From Epiperipatus broadwayi (Eukaryota > Onychophora > Udeonychophora > Euonychophora > Peripatidae): a DNA stretch of 64,000 nucleotides. Positions 50,079 through 59,852 of the stretch are shown piece after piece. The first letter of the stretch is position 1. Every line of letters starts with the position of its first letter. The notes under the pieces are model-generated. The model did no database searches, was not told where the DNA came from, and saw only the letters and a list, made by a program, of their open reading frames with translations. The position numbers were made by a program, and so were the translations under genes. The stretch is from contig JAQFVV010006294.1 in assembly GCA_028023455.1 (NCBI GenBank), positions 310,001 to 374,000 on the forward strand, in the 5' to 3' direction.

Positions 50079-50172
50079 TTAAAGATTTATGAGTGAAAAT
50101 AATAATGGATTTATTTAAAACCAAGTTAAAGATTTATGAGTGAAAATAATAATGGATTTATTTATAACCAAG
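50079..50172 (+). repeat. 47-bp tandem duplication
   Basis: TTAAAGATTTATGAGTGAAA starts at 50079 and again at 50126. The two 47-bp units differ by one base. Confidence 0.85.
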
Positions 50173-50699
50173 ATAAAATAATCCCTCTCTCAATACACTC
50201 TGACAGTATATGGTATGATGCATAAGACCTTAGGATTTTCTGTATAACTAAAATTATATACATCACATGCATGCATGCACATATAAATAATAATTACTAG
50301 CGATGTACTTATTGCTGCTTTAATTAACATTAAACTGATTTTATAATCTTTTTAAAATTTGAAGAACTATTTCTCCATATAATTATATTAATCAATGGCT
50401 AAAATAAGCAAGTTAAAATTTTACTCATGATATCAACTTTCACTTTTAAAATATCATTTATTCAATTTGTATCTTTATCCTTTATAAATCAATTGTTTTA
50501 AAGTTTTATAATGCACAACAAACACCCCGCAAAAGTACAAACATACTTTTGTTTATACATTATATATTCAGGATCTAAGATCTTTTATTCTTAAAAAATA
50601 TATCAACTTTTATTTAACTTTAAACTACAATAATAAAAAAATAACTGACAGCCATGTAAATTTCTAGAGATTTCTATTGAAAGACTTAATTTTCAGGGA
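50173..50699. other. AT-rich DNA, nothing recognised
   Basis: Short CATG repeats near 50265 only. Confidence 0.55.
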
Positions 50700-52420
50700 A
50701 TATTTTGATTCAGGGCAGCTTTGCTGACTGAATGAAAGTGCCTGATTGTTGGGGGGACCCCTGAGAGACTGAATCCTAATTTTTATATGGGGCGGAGCTG
50801 GGGAAAAGGTGCTCTGGGGATCGTTACCAGAGTTGGATAGCTCATTTATTTGTTAGCAATAGTAGCGTTATTCATTTAGATTTTAATGCTTGCTAATTTT
50901 AAACCTGATATTTTACTTTTAAAGAAAGAATTTTTCCACAATAGTAAATTGTTTCTCATTGTACCTGATCATTTATTTCAAGTGTTGCTTTATCTTTTAT
51001 CCATATATTTGATGCTGGACCACTGACTATGTCTCTAAAAACGTTTTTACCAGATTTGGATGGCTCATTCATTTGTTAAAAATGACAACGTTATTCATTG
51101 CAGTTTTGTGCTTGCATTTTAGACCTGAGATTTGACTTATACAGTGAATTTTTTTAGACTGTATCTGAACATTTGATTTCAAGTGTTGCTTGATTATTGC
51201 TGAACTGTACAAATCGATAATTTTAACATTTGACTATATGGATTAGTGCTTCTGGTTTTCATAGGTTATCAGGGTGCTGAAATATGCTGTTCAATATGCG
51301 ATTTTAATGGATACATTATTCTATTTACATCTTTGATTGCTCTATAGATCTAGAATTATATTGTGGTATAACACATAATGCAAGCATTTGGCTACTACAT
51401 ATATATATTAAAGGTCTTGATTTTGGAAAGTAATGATGAATTTTTTATGCAAGGCATTGAAAATCCTGGAGATTTGCACTATGATTTTAAATTTAGCAAT
51501 TATTATGACATTGGATTATTAACAGTTGTACCTCATCATATGGATTGTGCTTCTAGTTTTATCATTTGATTTTTACCAATAGTTAAGGACCTCATGGATT
51601 AAGGCTTCTAGTTTTTTATAAGTTATCTGGAAGCTAAAACATGATGGACAAAATTCAAGTTCCCAAAGAGTTCCGAGTCTGTTGCTTGGAGATCTCCCAG
51701 GACTTGCTTCCTGGTCTTGGAGGGGGGCTGGGATGTGGGTATATTGGGTTCTAGTATGGGCTTCAGATGAGAGTGCCTGGAACTTGGGAAGATTCCTGGG
51801 GGCCTGAACTCTGGTTCTTACCGGGGGCCTGTGATGTAAGTGCTATGGGGATTAGTATGAGTTTCATCTTTCTCATCTTTGGGGCAGTGGAGATGACGTG
51901 ATGCATAGTGGTTTTAATCTCTTTGTTCTCTATGTGATTCATAGGTTGATTATTAGACTATGTGATAATCTGTAGATGGCATATGATGTAAGCATGTGAG
52001 ATTTACATTTTTGATTAGTGCTGCAGCATTGCTAGTCTTGGCTGTGAAGATGAGAGAATCTCATGCTTGGGAGACTCAGGCCAGAGAGTTCTACTATGGT
52101 TTAAACTTCAAATCGGGGCTGCTGTGTCACTCATCTCTGCCATCTGGATGGCAGGGTCTGGTGCTTGGAAGGTCTCGCCAGCCTGGGTATTGGAGGGGAT
52201 CTGGGTGCTGTGGGGATTAGTAAGGGCATTGGACAAGAGTCTGAGCTTTGGAAATACCCCAAGGCCTGGTTCCTAGTCCTTAGCAGGGGGGCTGGGAATG
52301 GGTGCTGCGGGGATTAGTACGGGTTTTCACTTTCTCATACTTCTGGATGGTGGGAATGATGTGATTCTTGGTAGCTGTGATCTATCTAGTTGCCATTAAG
52401 GTCAGGGGTTACTTAGTAAA
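50700..52420 (+). repeat. G-rich degenerate tandem-repeat block
   Basis: The plus strand is G/T-rich and contrasts sharply with the flanks. Motifs recur: GGTGCT(N)TGGGGATTAGTA with TTTCATCTTTCTCAT or TTTCACTTTCTCATA (about 51840 and 52297; a relative near 50810 and 52205), and GGGGGGCTGGGA (51724, 52288). A second repeat with a period of about 222 bp covers 50827-51270 (ACCAGAGTTGGATAGCTCAT, then ACCAGATTTGGATGGCTCAT). Frames at 51996-52276 are compositional. It looks like a diverged minisatellite or satellite fragment. Confidence 0.65.
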
Positions 52421-53139
52421 TTATGAGAGAAGCTATGAATGGCAAGATATATGCATATACAATTCAAGATTTTTCTGTTCACTCGGTAAATTAAGTTCTA
52501 CATTGTAAATCATAGTTTGAATCTTGTATATCACTACATATAACATGTAAATTCAAAGATTAATATTATGTTAATAAATCATATTTTGAGAAGAAAAAAA
52601 AAACTAATGTTACATTGAATTTACTAATTGTTAGTTTCTCCATGGAGAAAACTAATAATAGTCATAATATATATTCGGCTATATAACATTTATGTTTATA
52701 AAACAGCATGAAAAAAATAAAGCAGTATATATATGAAGCACACATACATATATATATATGAGACTATATAACATTTTTGTTTATAAAATAGCATAAAAAA
52801 ATTTGGAACAAATAACACAAATAGGATTTAATCTAATTTGATGAAATTATGTCAGGAAAGTTTTAATAAAAAATAAATATTTGAATGGTTTAGTATCAAT
52901 TTGAGAACTTATGCTCCAAAGCTGACACACCATCACTATACTAAACCAGGTATATAATACAAGATAAGAATATCAAATTTGAAATCAAAAGAAAGTAATT
53001 TCTTTGATTGAGGGCAAGAAAATTTAGTGCCGATATAGTACGTGCTCAGTGGCCATTTTGAATTTTAAAACATCAAACATCATGATCACCATTCTTTGTG
53101 CTTACACAAGCTGTTTTTTTACAGAGCAAAAACTCCATC
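52421..53139. other. AT-rich DNA, nothing recognised
   Basis: A short duplicated stretch around TATATAACATTT (52680 and 52766) is the only structure seen. Confidence 0.5.
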
Positions 53140-53526
53140 CAGTAACACTACTCAGTACAAACCAGAGTAATCAATGGATGCAGGAAGGCTTGTGCATAAA
53201 ATCCCTATCTAGTGCCTGCTAATCCAATATCCCCAGACTAGTTTCTAGCATATGGCTTTCATCAGTGAGGAGCCTTGGATCTGAGAACACTGCACCTAGA
53301 TCTTAGGATCTAATGCAACCAATCCTTCAGCAGCCACCTTTTACTTTTTTTAGCTAACTATAAAAATTTATGAGCCCAAAATGAAAACCCAGTAATGTTT
53401 TCAAGCTAAGCTCATTGGATAAGATCTAGGTGCAGTGCTCTCAGATCCAAGATTCCTCACTGATGAAAGCCACAAGCTAGAAACTATTCTGGGGATATTG
53501 GATGAGTATGCACTAGATAGGGAATC
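53140..53526. repeat. Foldback-family repeat, third locus
   Basis: The left arm (53140-53390; GGCTTGTGCATAAAATCCC, AGATCTTAGGATCTAATGC) and the inverted right arm (about 53410-53526; AGATCTAGGTGCAGTGCTCT, GGGGATATTGGATGAGTA) are copies of the unit in 47037-48303. The right arm is truncated at AGATAGGG. Divergence from the other loci is moderate. Confidence 0.8.
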
Positions 53527-54561
53527 AGAGTAGAATCTGAAGCTGTTAATACATTGAATATAATATCTGCATTCCATTATGATGATAAAAGATATTTTAT
53601 TAATTTACAAAAGAATAAGAGTCAAAGGTAAATATAAAACAAAAAAAGATATAGTACTATTTGGAAAGAAAGAATCTGAGCAAAAATAAACACAACTAGA
53701 TTAGGGAATACGAAGGTCCTCTTGTATGACCAAAGGATTATTTACATTAAAATGTCAGACACAATCATTATAATACTACTAATACAGTGTGATTTTAACC
53801 ACTTAATGAATCCTGCATAAAAGTTTATTTATAAACCTTTTTTTTTCAATGATTGTGTTGAATAACAACAAAAAAATGTAAGAATGCTTTTTATTCTCAC
53901 CTCCAAAGCCCTGTTATTTTCTAAAAGCAAAAAACCTTAGAAATACCACTTTAACATTGTTTTTGGTGAGAGATTAAAATCATTAGCACAAGTACATTTC
54001 AAATTTTGATTGTTTTCATTGTTTCACCAATATGAGAAAAGGTTAGAATTTAGAATAGATCAGGCATTTGCAGGTTTTTATCACAGAAAAAGATGGATGA
54101 AAAATCAGCAAAGAAATTTACCAATATAAAAAAAATCTAATTGGCTAACACAATTTAAATGTAATAGAATCTAAAATAAGATTATCATTAAAAATTGAAA
54201 AACAATTTACCTTCTCATGAACTTGGGCCTTTTAATGCCAACTTAAGAATTTTCAACCATCAATAAATAAATAGTCTGAGAAACAGATAAGCTTATAAGT
54301 GCCTCTTTTAAAAATTTTATCATTATTAAAAACAATAAAGAAATATTTTAATTATATTGAAAACGCTTTTTTATATAAAATGAAATGTTTGCATTTGGGC
54401 ACACTAATTTTAAATTACATTATAAAAAAAAAAGTTAATTATAACACTCATGGGAAATCCACATTATAATATCAACAATGTGTTACACTTTTGAAGACAA
54501 TAATTATTTTGTCACTTTATAAAAACAACTACAGCAAGCTGTATCCTTTTATATATTAAAG
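53527..54561. other. AT-rich DNA upstream of candidate exon
   Basis: No repeat or coding feature is visible before the splice acceptor at 54560. Confidence 0.5.
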
Positions 54562-54624
54562 GCAAAACTGTCTTTAAACAGTCAGCAGCGTTCCACCATA
54601 AAGGAACAACGAAAAAACCCATTG
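54562..54624 (+). CDS. Candidate internal exon (21 codons)
   Basis: An acceptor context CCTTTTATATATTAAAG precedes 63 nt with one open frame (AKLSLNSQQRSTIKEQRKNP then Leu). A textbook donor, TTG/GTAAGTAA, follows. Both ends are phase 0, so it can join the candidate first exon at 13506-13553 without a frameshift, implying an intron of about 41 kb. The residue mix (Q, S, R, K, no F runs) and the G+C content are unlike the neighbouring sequence. The protein is not recognised. A chance open 63-mer between good splice sites cannot be excluded. Confidence 0.35.
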
Positions 54625-55168
54625 GTAAGTAATATGTGACCTCCTTCTTCACTTCTATCTAAGAGTAGAGTCACTGCAAAGTTTGTTTCAAAATCTTTAG
54701 CTACTTAAAAAGAACTTCCAAGTTCCACCTGCTGCACTAACCACTACATAAGAAACACATTGTCTTTTGTATACTATAAAAAATATTTTTTTATTATTTT
54801 TTGAATAATATGTTCCCAACTGAAACAAAATTCATTTTTATTTAAATCACAATGAATTAGGTATTTTCTTTGAGATTTATTAACATTGTTTTTAATTTTT
54901 TTTTACTTTGCTTTATTAATCTCTTCCTGTAAATTTATTTATTTATTTTTTTTTTAGTGTTTCAATATTATACTTTATTGTATGAATTAGATTACATGAA
55001 TTTGTTGTTAACCAAAGTTACATTGTTGAAAATACATGGTATAAAACTATATAGCTTTAGAGCAAACAGAAAGAATAATTAATGAAAGGGATATGTTAAA
55101 CAAACAACAACAAAATAGTTGTTCTTGTTACAGAAAAGTCATAATTTGTTTTTAGGTTATGTTTTGTT
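54625..55168. other. AT-rich DNA, nothing recognised
   Basis: Intron-like sequence with T runs between the candidate exon and the LINE fragment. Confidence 0.5.
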
Positions 55169-55420
55169 TCAGGTTTTTAATAGTGACCATGTAGCAGCAA
55201 ATATATCTGGGTGTGCAAATTTTCCATCTCTGGCCTTTAATTGTTCGAGCTTCTTTGAGAATGTGGCTGGGTGCTTTGTGGTATTGTCTCCAAGGCAGAA
55301 AGTATATCTGGTGCACCAGAAACTATATAAACAAAAAGTTACTGCATGAGCTGCTGGTATTGAGCCTTTACTGAGTACCTCTAATAGGTTATCAAGTGTG
55401 ATGTTATTTTGTCTATATAT

Positions 55421-57479
55421 TGTAACGAGACAGCGTTACATCAGTATTAAATCTAGGAAGCATAGATCAGAACGGGACAAATCGATAAACACACACACAC
55501 CAGCAAGCAGCCTAAAACACTCGTAATTTTATTTTCGTAACGTGTAATAGTTTTGTTTTCTCTCATAAATACATTTATAAAACACATTGATAAAATACAG
55601 ACGGTAAACGGCTAATTAAATGATTAAAGCTTTTAGATAATAAAAAAATAAATAACAAAATATAATTTGCTCTCCTAAATAATAAAATATAATCTGCTCT
55701 CCTAAATAGTAAAATATAATTGTCAATCAAAAACACCACGGGGAATTTAAAAATGTTTATTTTAGAAATATAGTTTTAACTAGAATAAAACTTAGAGAAA
55801 AGATTTGAGGAAAAGATAAAATGCTCGACTTCTAAATTTAAAATAGCTTGTATTGTTCTGGAAAAACACACGCACACACGCATGCATTCGAGGTGTGAAG
55901 GATAAGGTTGGTTGAGTGAGATTGCAAAATGAGATTGTCTCAAAATAAATATTGCCTTTAGCACAAAGAGTGAGTGAACAGGTAGCTCAAACGCGGACCT
56001 GAACGACAACTCCAGGAGCAAGGAACTCTGGGGGTAGATTGGATCCCAAGATATGGATCAACCCTTATAAATACCAGTCAAAACCTATTCAATGGTTCGA
56101 TTCGATTCATTTCGATTGATACGTTATCATTACTGTTGTTTATTCTCAATATTCCGAGTTATCACCTGCTCATTTTATTCCGATGCTTATGCTTTTATTT
56201 TAACAATCAAATTGTTCTGAATTAGCTTGATTTATTCCTCAGTTTGAAGATGATCACTATGAAATTAATACCAAGAGCGTCGACTGTCATGAGGGGCTAA
56301 TCAACCCTTCAGTGACTGATCGGCGCTCCGCTACTGAAATATCTCCGAAGCTATGAAATTCCGATAACATCGTCGTGTGAAGTTGATGCTCCTAATAATA
56401 GAAATGTTCCGTGAAATACCCAAACTCGTCCAGACCAATCAATGTTCGTTGTAACCAAGACAAATCCTAGGTAAATATGTTTTATATTATGTTCACTCAC
56501 TCAATTTAGAAACTCATAAGGCAATCTCGTAATTAACCAACATAAATTTGCACAAACAAATCTTAAAACTTTCCTCATCATGATAGTTTATCTTTGTTAC
56601 AGAACTTTGTAAACATGAACTTTGAACTTAAGCGAAGCTCAGGAAAGATAATATATTTTATCAACTAGAAAGGAACTTTATCACGTTATTCACATTATGT
56701 TATGACTAATTATGATTCTCTGTGAGCGTGAATGTATGTGCGCGTGTGTAATAAATCAATTAATAATGTTTCTTTTCTTATTTAATAAATTTGTCAATAT
56801 CTAATCAAGTCGAGCATTTCTCAAATCTTTTCACACACACTCAAACCGTAGTTTATTTATATTTTAATGACTTATCTTTGAAGTATAGTTAGTTAAATTT
56901 AATTTTCATTTCAATTTATTTACTGTATTAATTATGTCAACATCGTGCCGTAAGTCACGATGTTTCTTATTTAACCTTAGTTAAGATAGATTTAAGAGCG
57001 GGCGGGTCTATAATCAATCGAAGTAAACGTCAAATAATTATGTTATATACGATACATCGGGGGGATGAACTTGTAAGCCTAGTGTTCGGGGCGTAAACGA
57101 ACCACCTCATTGATCAGTGACAACCAATAAATGGATCTTATGCCGTAGTCGAGTAATTAGAAAACCATGCTGATTTTTCATTAGCGGACAATGCGTCTTT
57201 TCCGGGAGGAGTCGTCCTAGAACAATCATGTAACAACCTTGAGAAACCTTATTGGTCCATGCTGGGAGTTTTGAGCTAGTGGGTGGGATTAGACTTCGAA
57301 ATCGTTTTGACATGATGTAAGGTGATGCGAGTAATTAAAATCAACTTAAATAATCGTATCTGGCGCCCCCTTATGTGGATCGTGAATAACTGTCGATGTA
57401 AGAAAATAAATAAAGCCTTACGCTATGTCATGTTTATTTCGAAGCCCGTAATCTCGGTGATAGGTAGCGGTCGGTTACA
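55421..57479 (+). repeat. Left LTR (2059 bp)
   Basis: TG...CA ends with inverse TGTAAC/GTTACA. A TATA box at 56066-56073 suggests the U3/R boundary is just downstream. AATAAA motifs near the end (AAAATAAATAAAGCC, about 57403) suit poly(A) signalling. The 81-codon antisense frame at 55776-56021 and the 68-codon frame at 57107-57313 recur in the right LTR only because the LTRs are near-identical. Confidence 0.93.
56066..56073 (+). promoter_or_regulatory. LTR TATA box, left copy
   Basis: TATAAATA in the context CAACCCTTATAAATACCAG, conserved in the right LTR at 60498-60505, about 645 bp from the LTR start. Confidence 0.55.
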
Positions 57480-57480
57480 T

Positions 57481-57500
57481 TGGCGCTTCCAACGTGAGGC
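57481..57500 (+). other. tRNA primer-binding site
   Basis: TGGCGCTTCCAACGTGAGGC lies one base after the left LTR. It resembles the complement of the 3' end of animal tRNA-Lys(CTT) (TGGCGCCCAACGTGGGG). The match needs a two-base insertion and one mismatch. Confidence 0.65.
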
Positions 57501-57854
57501 TAGTATAAATGACGCTTCTAAACATAAAGATAAAGCAAATCTAGATACTAGCAAAAGCGGCCGAACCTGGGAGAAGACGCGGAAATGTTATGGAAACAAA
57601 AGCTGAAAAAAAAAATAAATAAACAAACGGAACAAAATCGCGGCGATTCTTAACATCGCGAATATGTAAACAAAACATCGGGAACCGGAGCAAAATAAAC
57701 AAAATAAATAAAACATAGCAGGAGATAAGGGAGCGGACGCCGATCGGTCGCTGTCACCATAAAACGAATAAAATCAAAAGTAAAAAGAACCACATTCCCG
57801 TAAACAGTAGTGACAAAAGTTAGAATAGGACAAAGATAAAATAAACATCAAATC

Positions 57855-59009
57855 ATGGAAGAAGAGACAAATGAGGACATGTGGGAACAGACGGGAGAAA
57901 GTCCCATCCAGTTCAAAAAACAGGATACGCAAAATGAAGGGGATATCAAAACCCTAATAAGGATGATGACGCAAATGATGGCCGAAATGAGGGAAGATAG
58001 AGAAGAGCGGAGAAGAGAGAGGGAAGAATTTAGAGAGGAGATAAGGCAACTACTCGGGGGAAAGGAAAGGAAGCTAGAAGAGGACAAAGGGGAGGAGAGT
58101 AGTTTAACCCAAGTTAAGGAAGAAATAACTCAGAATGCGTCGAAGACGGACAGGACGGAGGCAGACCTGAGGGAGCTAAAGGAGAAAGTTGAGATCCTAA
58201 CGGAGGACGTAGGAAAAGGCGAGAGGCATCAGGACGTGATGAAAGAAGCGATCAGGCAGACTGAAGAGGTGTGTCATGAAATTAGGCAACAACAGGACGA
58301 GGTCCGAGAGACAATGGGGGAGTGGGGACAGAGAATTCAAAGGATTGAAGCCGACCAGGGGCATGGGAACATGAGTAGAAGGATGGAAGAGATGGAGAAG
58401 AGATGGGAAAGGCAAATGTCGCAACGGGACACAAGTCATGTATGGGCGGAGAGGCAGATGAAAATCGAAATATTTAGAGCCGGGATGAACGAAAACCCAA
58501 TGGACCACCTCGAAAGCGTCAGGAATCTGTTTCGAGAGCCGACGGAGAGAGAACCAGATCGAGTAAATATTGCGAGCGGCTACCTACAGGGCCCAGCGAG
58601 AGACTGGTGGAGAACGCTGGAGTTTAAACCCCGGTCATATGAGGAGTATAAAGAGGAAGTCTTGCGGTGTTTCTGGAACACAGCACGCCAGGAGGGGACT
58701 TATTTTAGGATCACTAGGGAGAAGTATGGGGGAAGGCCCAACGAGACGGCCACTCAATTTTATTATCGGCAGGTGGCGAGCCTTCAACAATTGCCTGCAT
58801 ACCCTATGACAGATATGCAGATCATATCGATAATCAGACACAATATGCCGACCACCCTAAGACGCATGATGCTGGGAAGGGATTGCAAAGGAATCCATGA
58901 AATGGGGGAATTGGTCGCGAAATTCGAACAAGAAGAGGGAATAGGGGGGCCGATGGAGGGGTCTAATAATGAACACCCCAGAAAACGGGTACCACCGGAC
59001 CGATACTAG
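57855..59009 (+). CDS. Gag-like capsid protein of the LTR element
   Basis: The 384-residue protein would form the particle that packages element RNA. Residues about 25-205 are highly charged (E, R, K, Q) with heptad-like spacing, predicting a long coiled coil. Residues about 206-360 match a retrotransposon Gag capsid fold, with IFRAGMNENPMDHLESV, then YLQGPARDWW (243-252), YEEYKEEVLRCFW, FYYRQVASLQQL and ISIIRHNMP. The C-terminal tail is short and basic. There is no CCHC zinc knuckle and no protease. The ATG at 57855 is the first in frame and gives the whole charged region. The ORF is undamaged and G/A-rich, unlike the AT-rich host sequence. It is the only element-encoded protein, so packaging must be followed by enzymes supplied in trans. 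Confidence 0.9.
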   Translation: MEEETNEDMWEQTGESPIQFKKQDTQNEGDIKTLIRMMTQMMAEMREDREERRREREEFREEIRQLLGGKERKLEEDKGEESSLTQVKEEITQNASKTDRTEADLRELKEKVEILTEDVGKGERHQDVMKEAIRQTEEVCHEIRQQQDEVRETMGEWGQRIQRIEADQGHGNMSRRMEEMEKRWERQMSQRDTSHVWAERQMKIEIFRAGMNENPMDHLESVRNLFREPTEREPDRVNIASGYLQGPARDWWRTLEFKPRSYEEYKEEVLRCFWNTARQEGTYFRITREKYGGRPNETATQFYYRQVASLQQLPAYPMTDMQIISIIRHNMPTTLRRMMLGRDCKGIHEMGELVAKFEQEEGIGGPMEGSNNEHPRKRVPPDRY

Positions 59010-59839
59010 CTAATAGGACGGAGGGAAAACAAGTTGACGACCAGGAATAGCATAAAGACAATCTTCAAGGGAACGCACAAGGGAAATGGATGCCACAAAC
59101 CGGGAATGACCTAGGACACAAATCGGAATATGACGTTGGAGATGGAAAAAAAAAAGGAAAAAAAAAAAAAAGGAGGATGACTAACCCCAAGCCCTGGAAT
59201 AACACCGAACAAATCAAACGATCGCAAAGCAGCCTCTAGCCTATAGAGCCAACGTGTTGGCGGACCGACCGGAGAGTACCCTGCAAATCCAGGAGACGGC
59301 TGGCACATGACGGGCTCAACCTCAGTGCGGGAAATAACATAAACCATTTCGTGAGAGTTCGTGCTAGCTCACTTCCCAAACGTTGTTATTGCTGGGCGAG
59401 TCAGACTTTCCGAAATTGTAGATCGAGATCAATCATATTCTGTATCGGGGACCTCGGAAAAGTCCATCCCCATACCTCCCATCAGGGATGCACGAGACCC
59501 ATTGGCCGTAGTCGTCAATCGTGACATACCCTACCTTACTAAATAGTGTTATTGTATTTCTTCCGTTAAAAGTCGTGGTAAAGGGGAAGTCTGACCGCAG
59601 AGCACTTGATCCAAATTTTAAGGGAAGGCGGAGCCGCAGACGAACGGCCGGAATAGCCGCCATAAGGGGAACAGTACCGCACAAAGGAAAGGAGGACGTT
59701 GGGTCGATTCGTTGGACGCTGCACACACAAGAAAAAAAAAAAAAAGGGGGGGATTAAGGGAACACGTGATACCAGAGGGCCGAATAATTTCGCGCCTTCA
59801 CCGAGCTAAAACCCGCAGCATCGGATTTTACTCTACACC
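59010..59839 (+). other. Non-coding 3' interior of the LTR element
   Basis: About 830 bp between the gag stop and the polypurine tract has A runs followed by G runs (59146-59176, 59730-59752). All frames contain stops, and frames of 61-97 codons show no protease, RT or integrase motif. CpG content is high, as in the rest of the element. It may hold packaging or replication signals. Confidence 0.6.
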
Positions 59840-59850
59840 GGGCGGGGAGA
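59840..59850 (+). other. Polypurine tract
   Basis: GGGCGGGGAGA lies two bases before the right LTR start (TA/TGTAACG). The single C in a purine run is tolerated in many elements. Confidence 0.6.
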
Positions 59851-59852
59851 TA

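Noticed and set aside
51996-52276. Two overlapping ORFs of 69-74 codons
   Set aside because: They lie inside the G-rich repeat block and show no domain; composition explains them.
55776-56021. 81-codon minus-strand ORF, repeated at 60208-60453
   Set aside because: Present twice only because the LTRs are near-identical. It lies in U3 with no recognised domain.
58197-58508. Minus-strand 103-codon ORF
   Set aside because: Antisense shadow of the charged region of gag.
59361-59757. Protease or polymerase remnant downstream of gag
   Set aside because: No protease, RT, RNase H or integrase motif is readable in any frame; stops are frequent.
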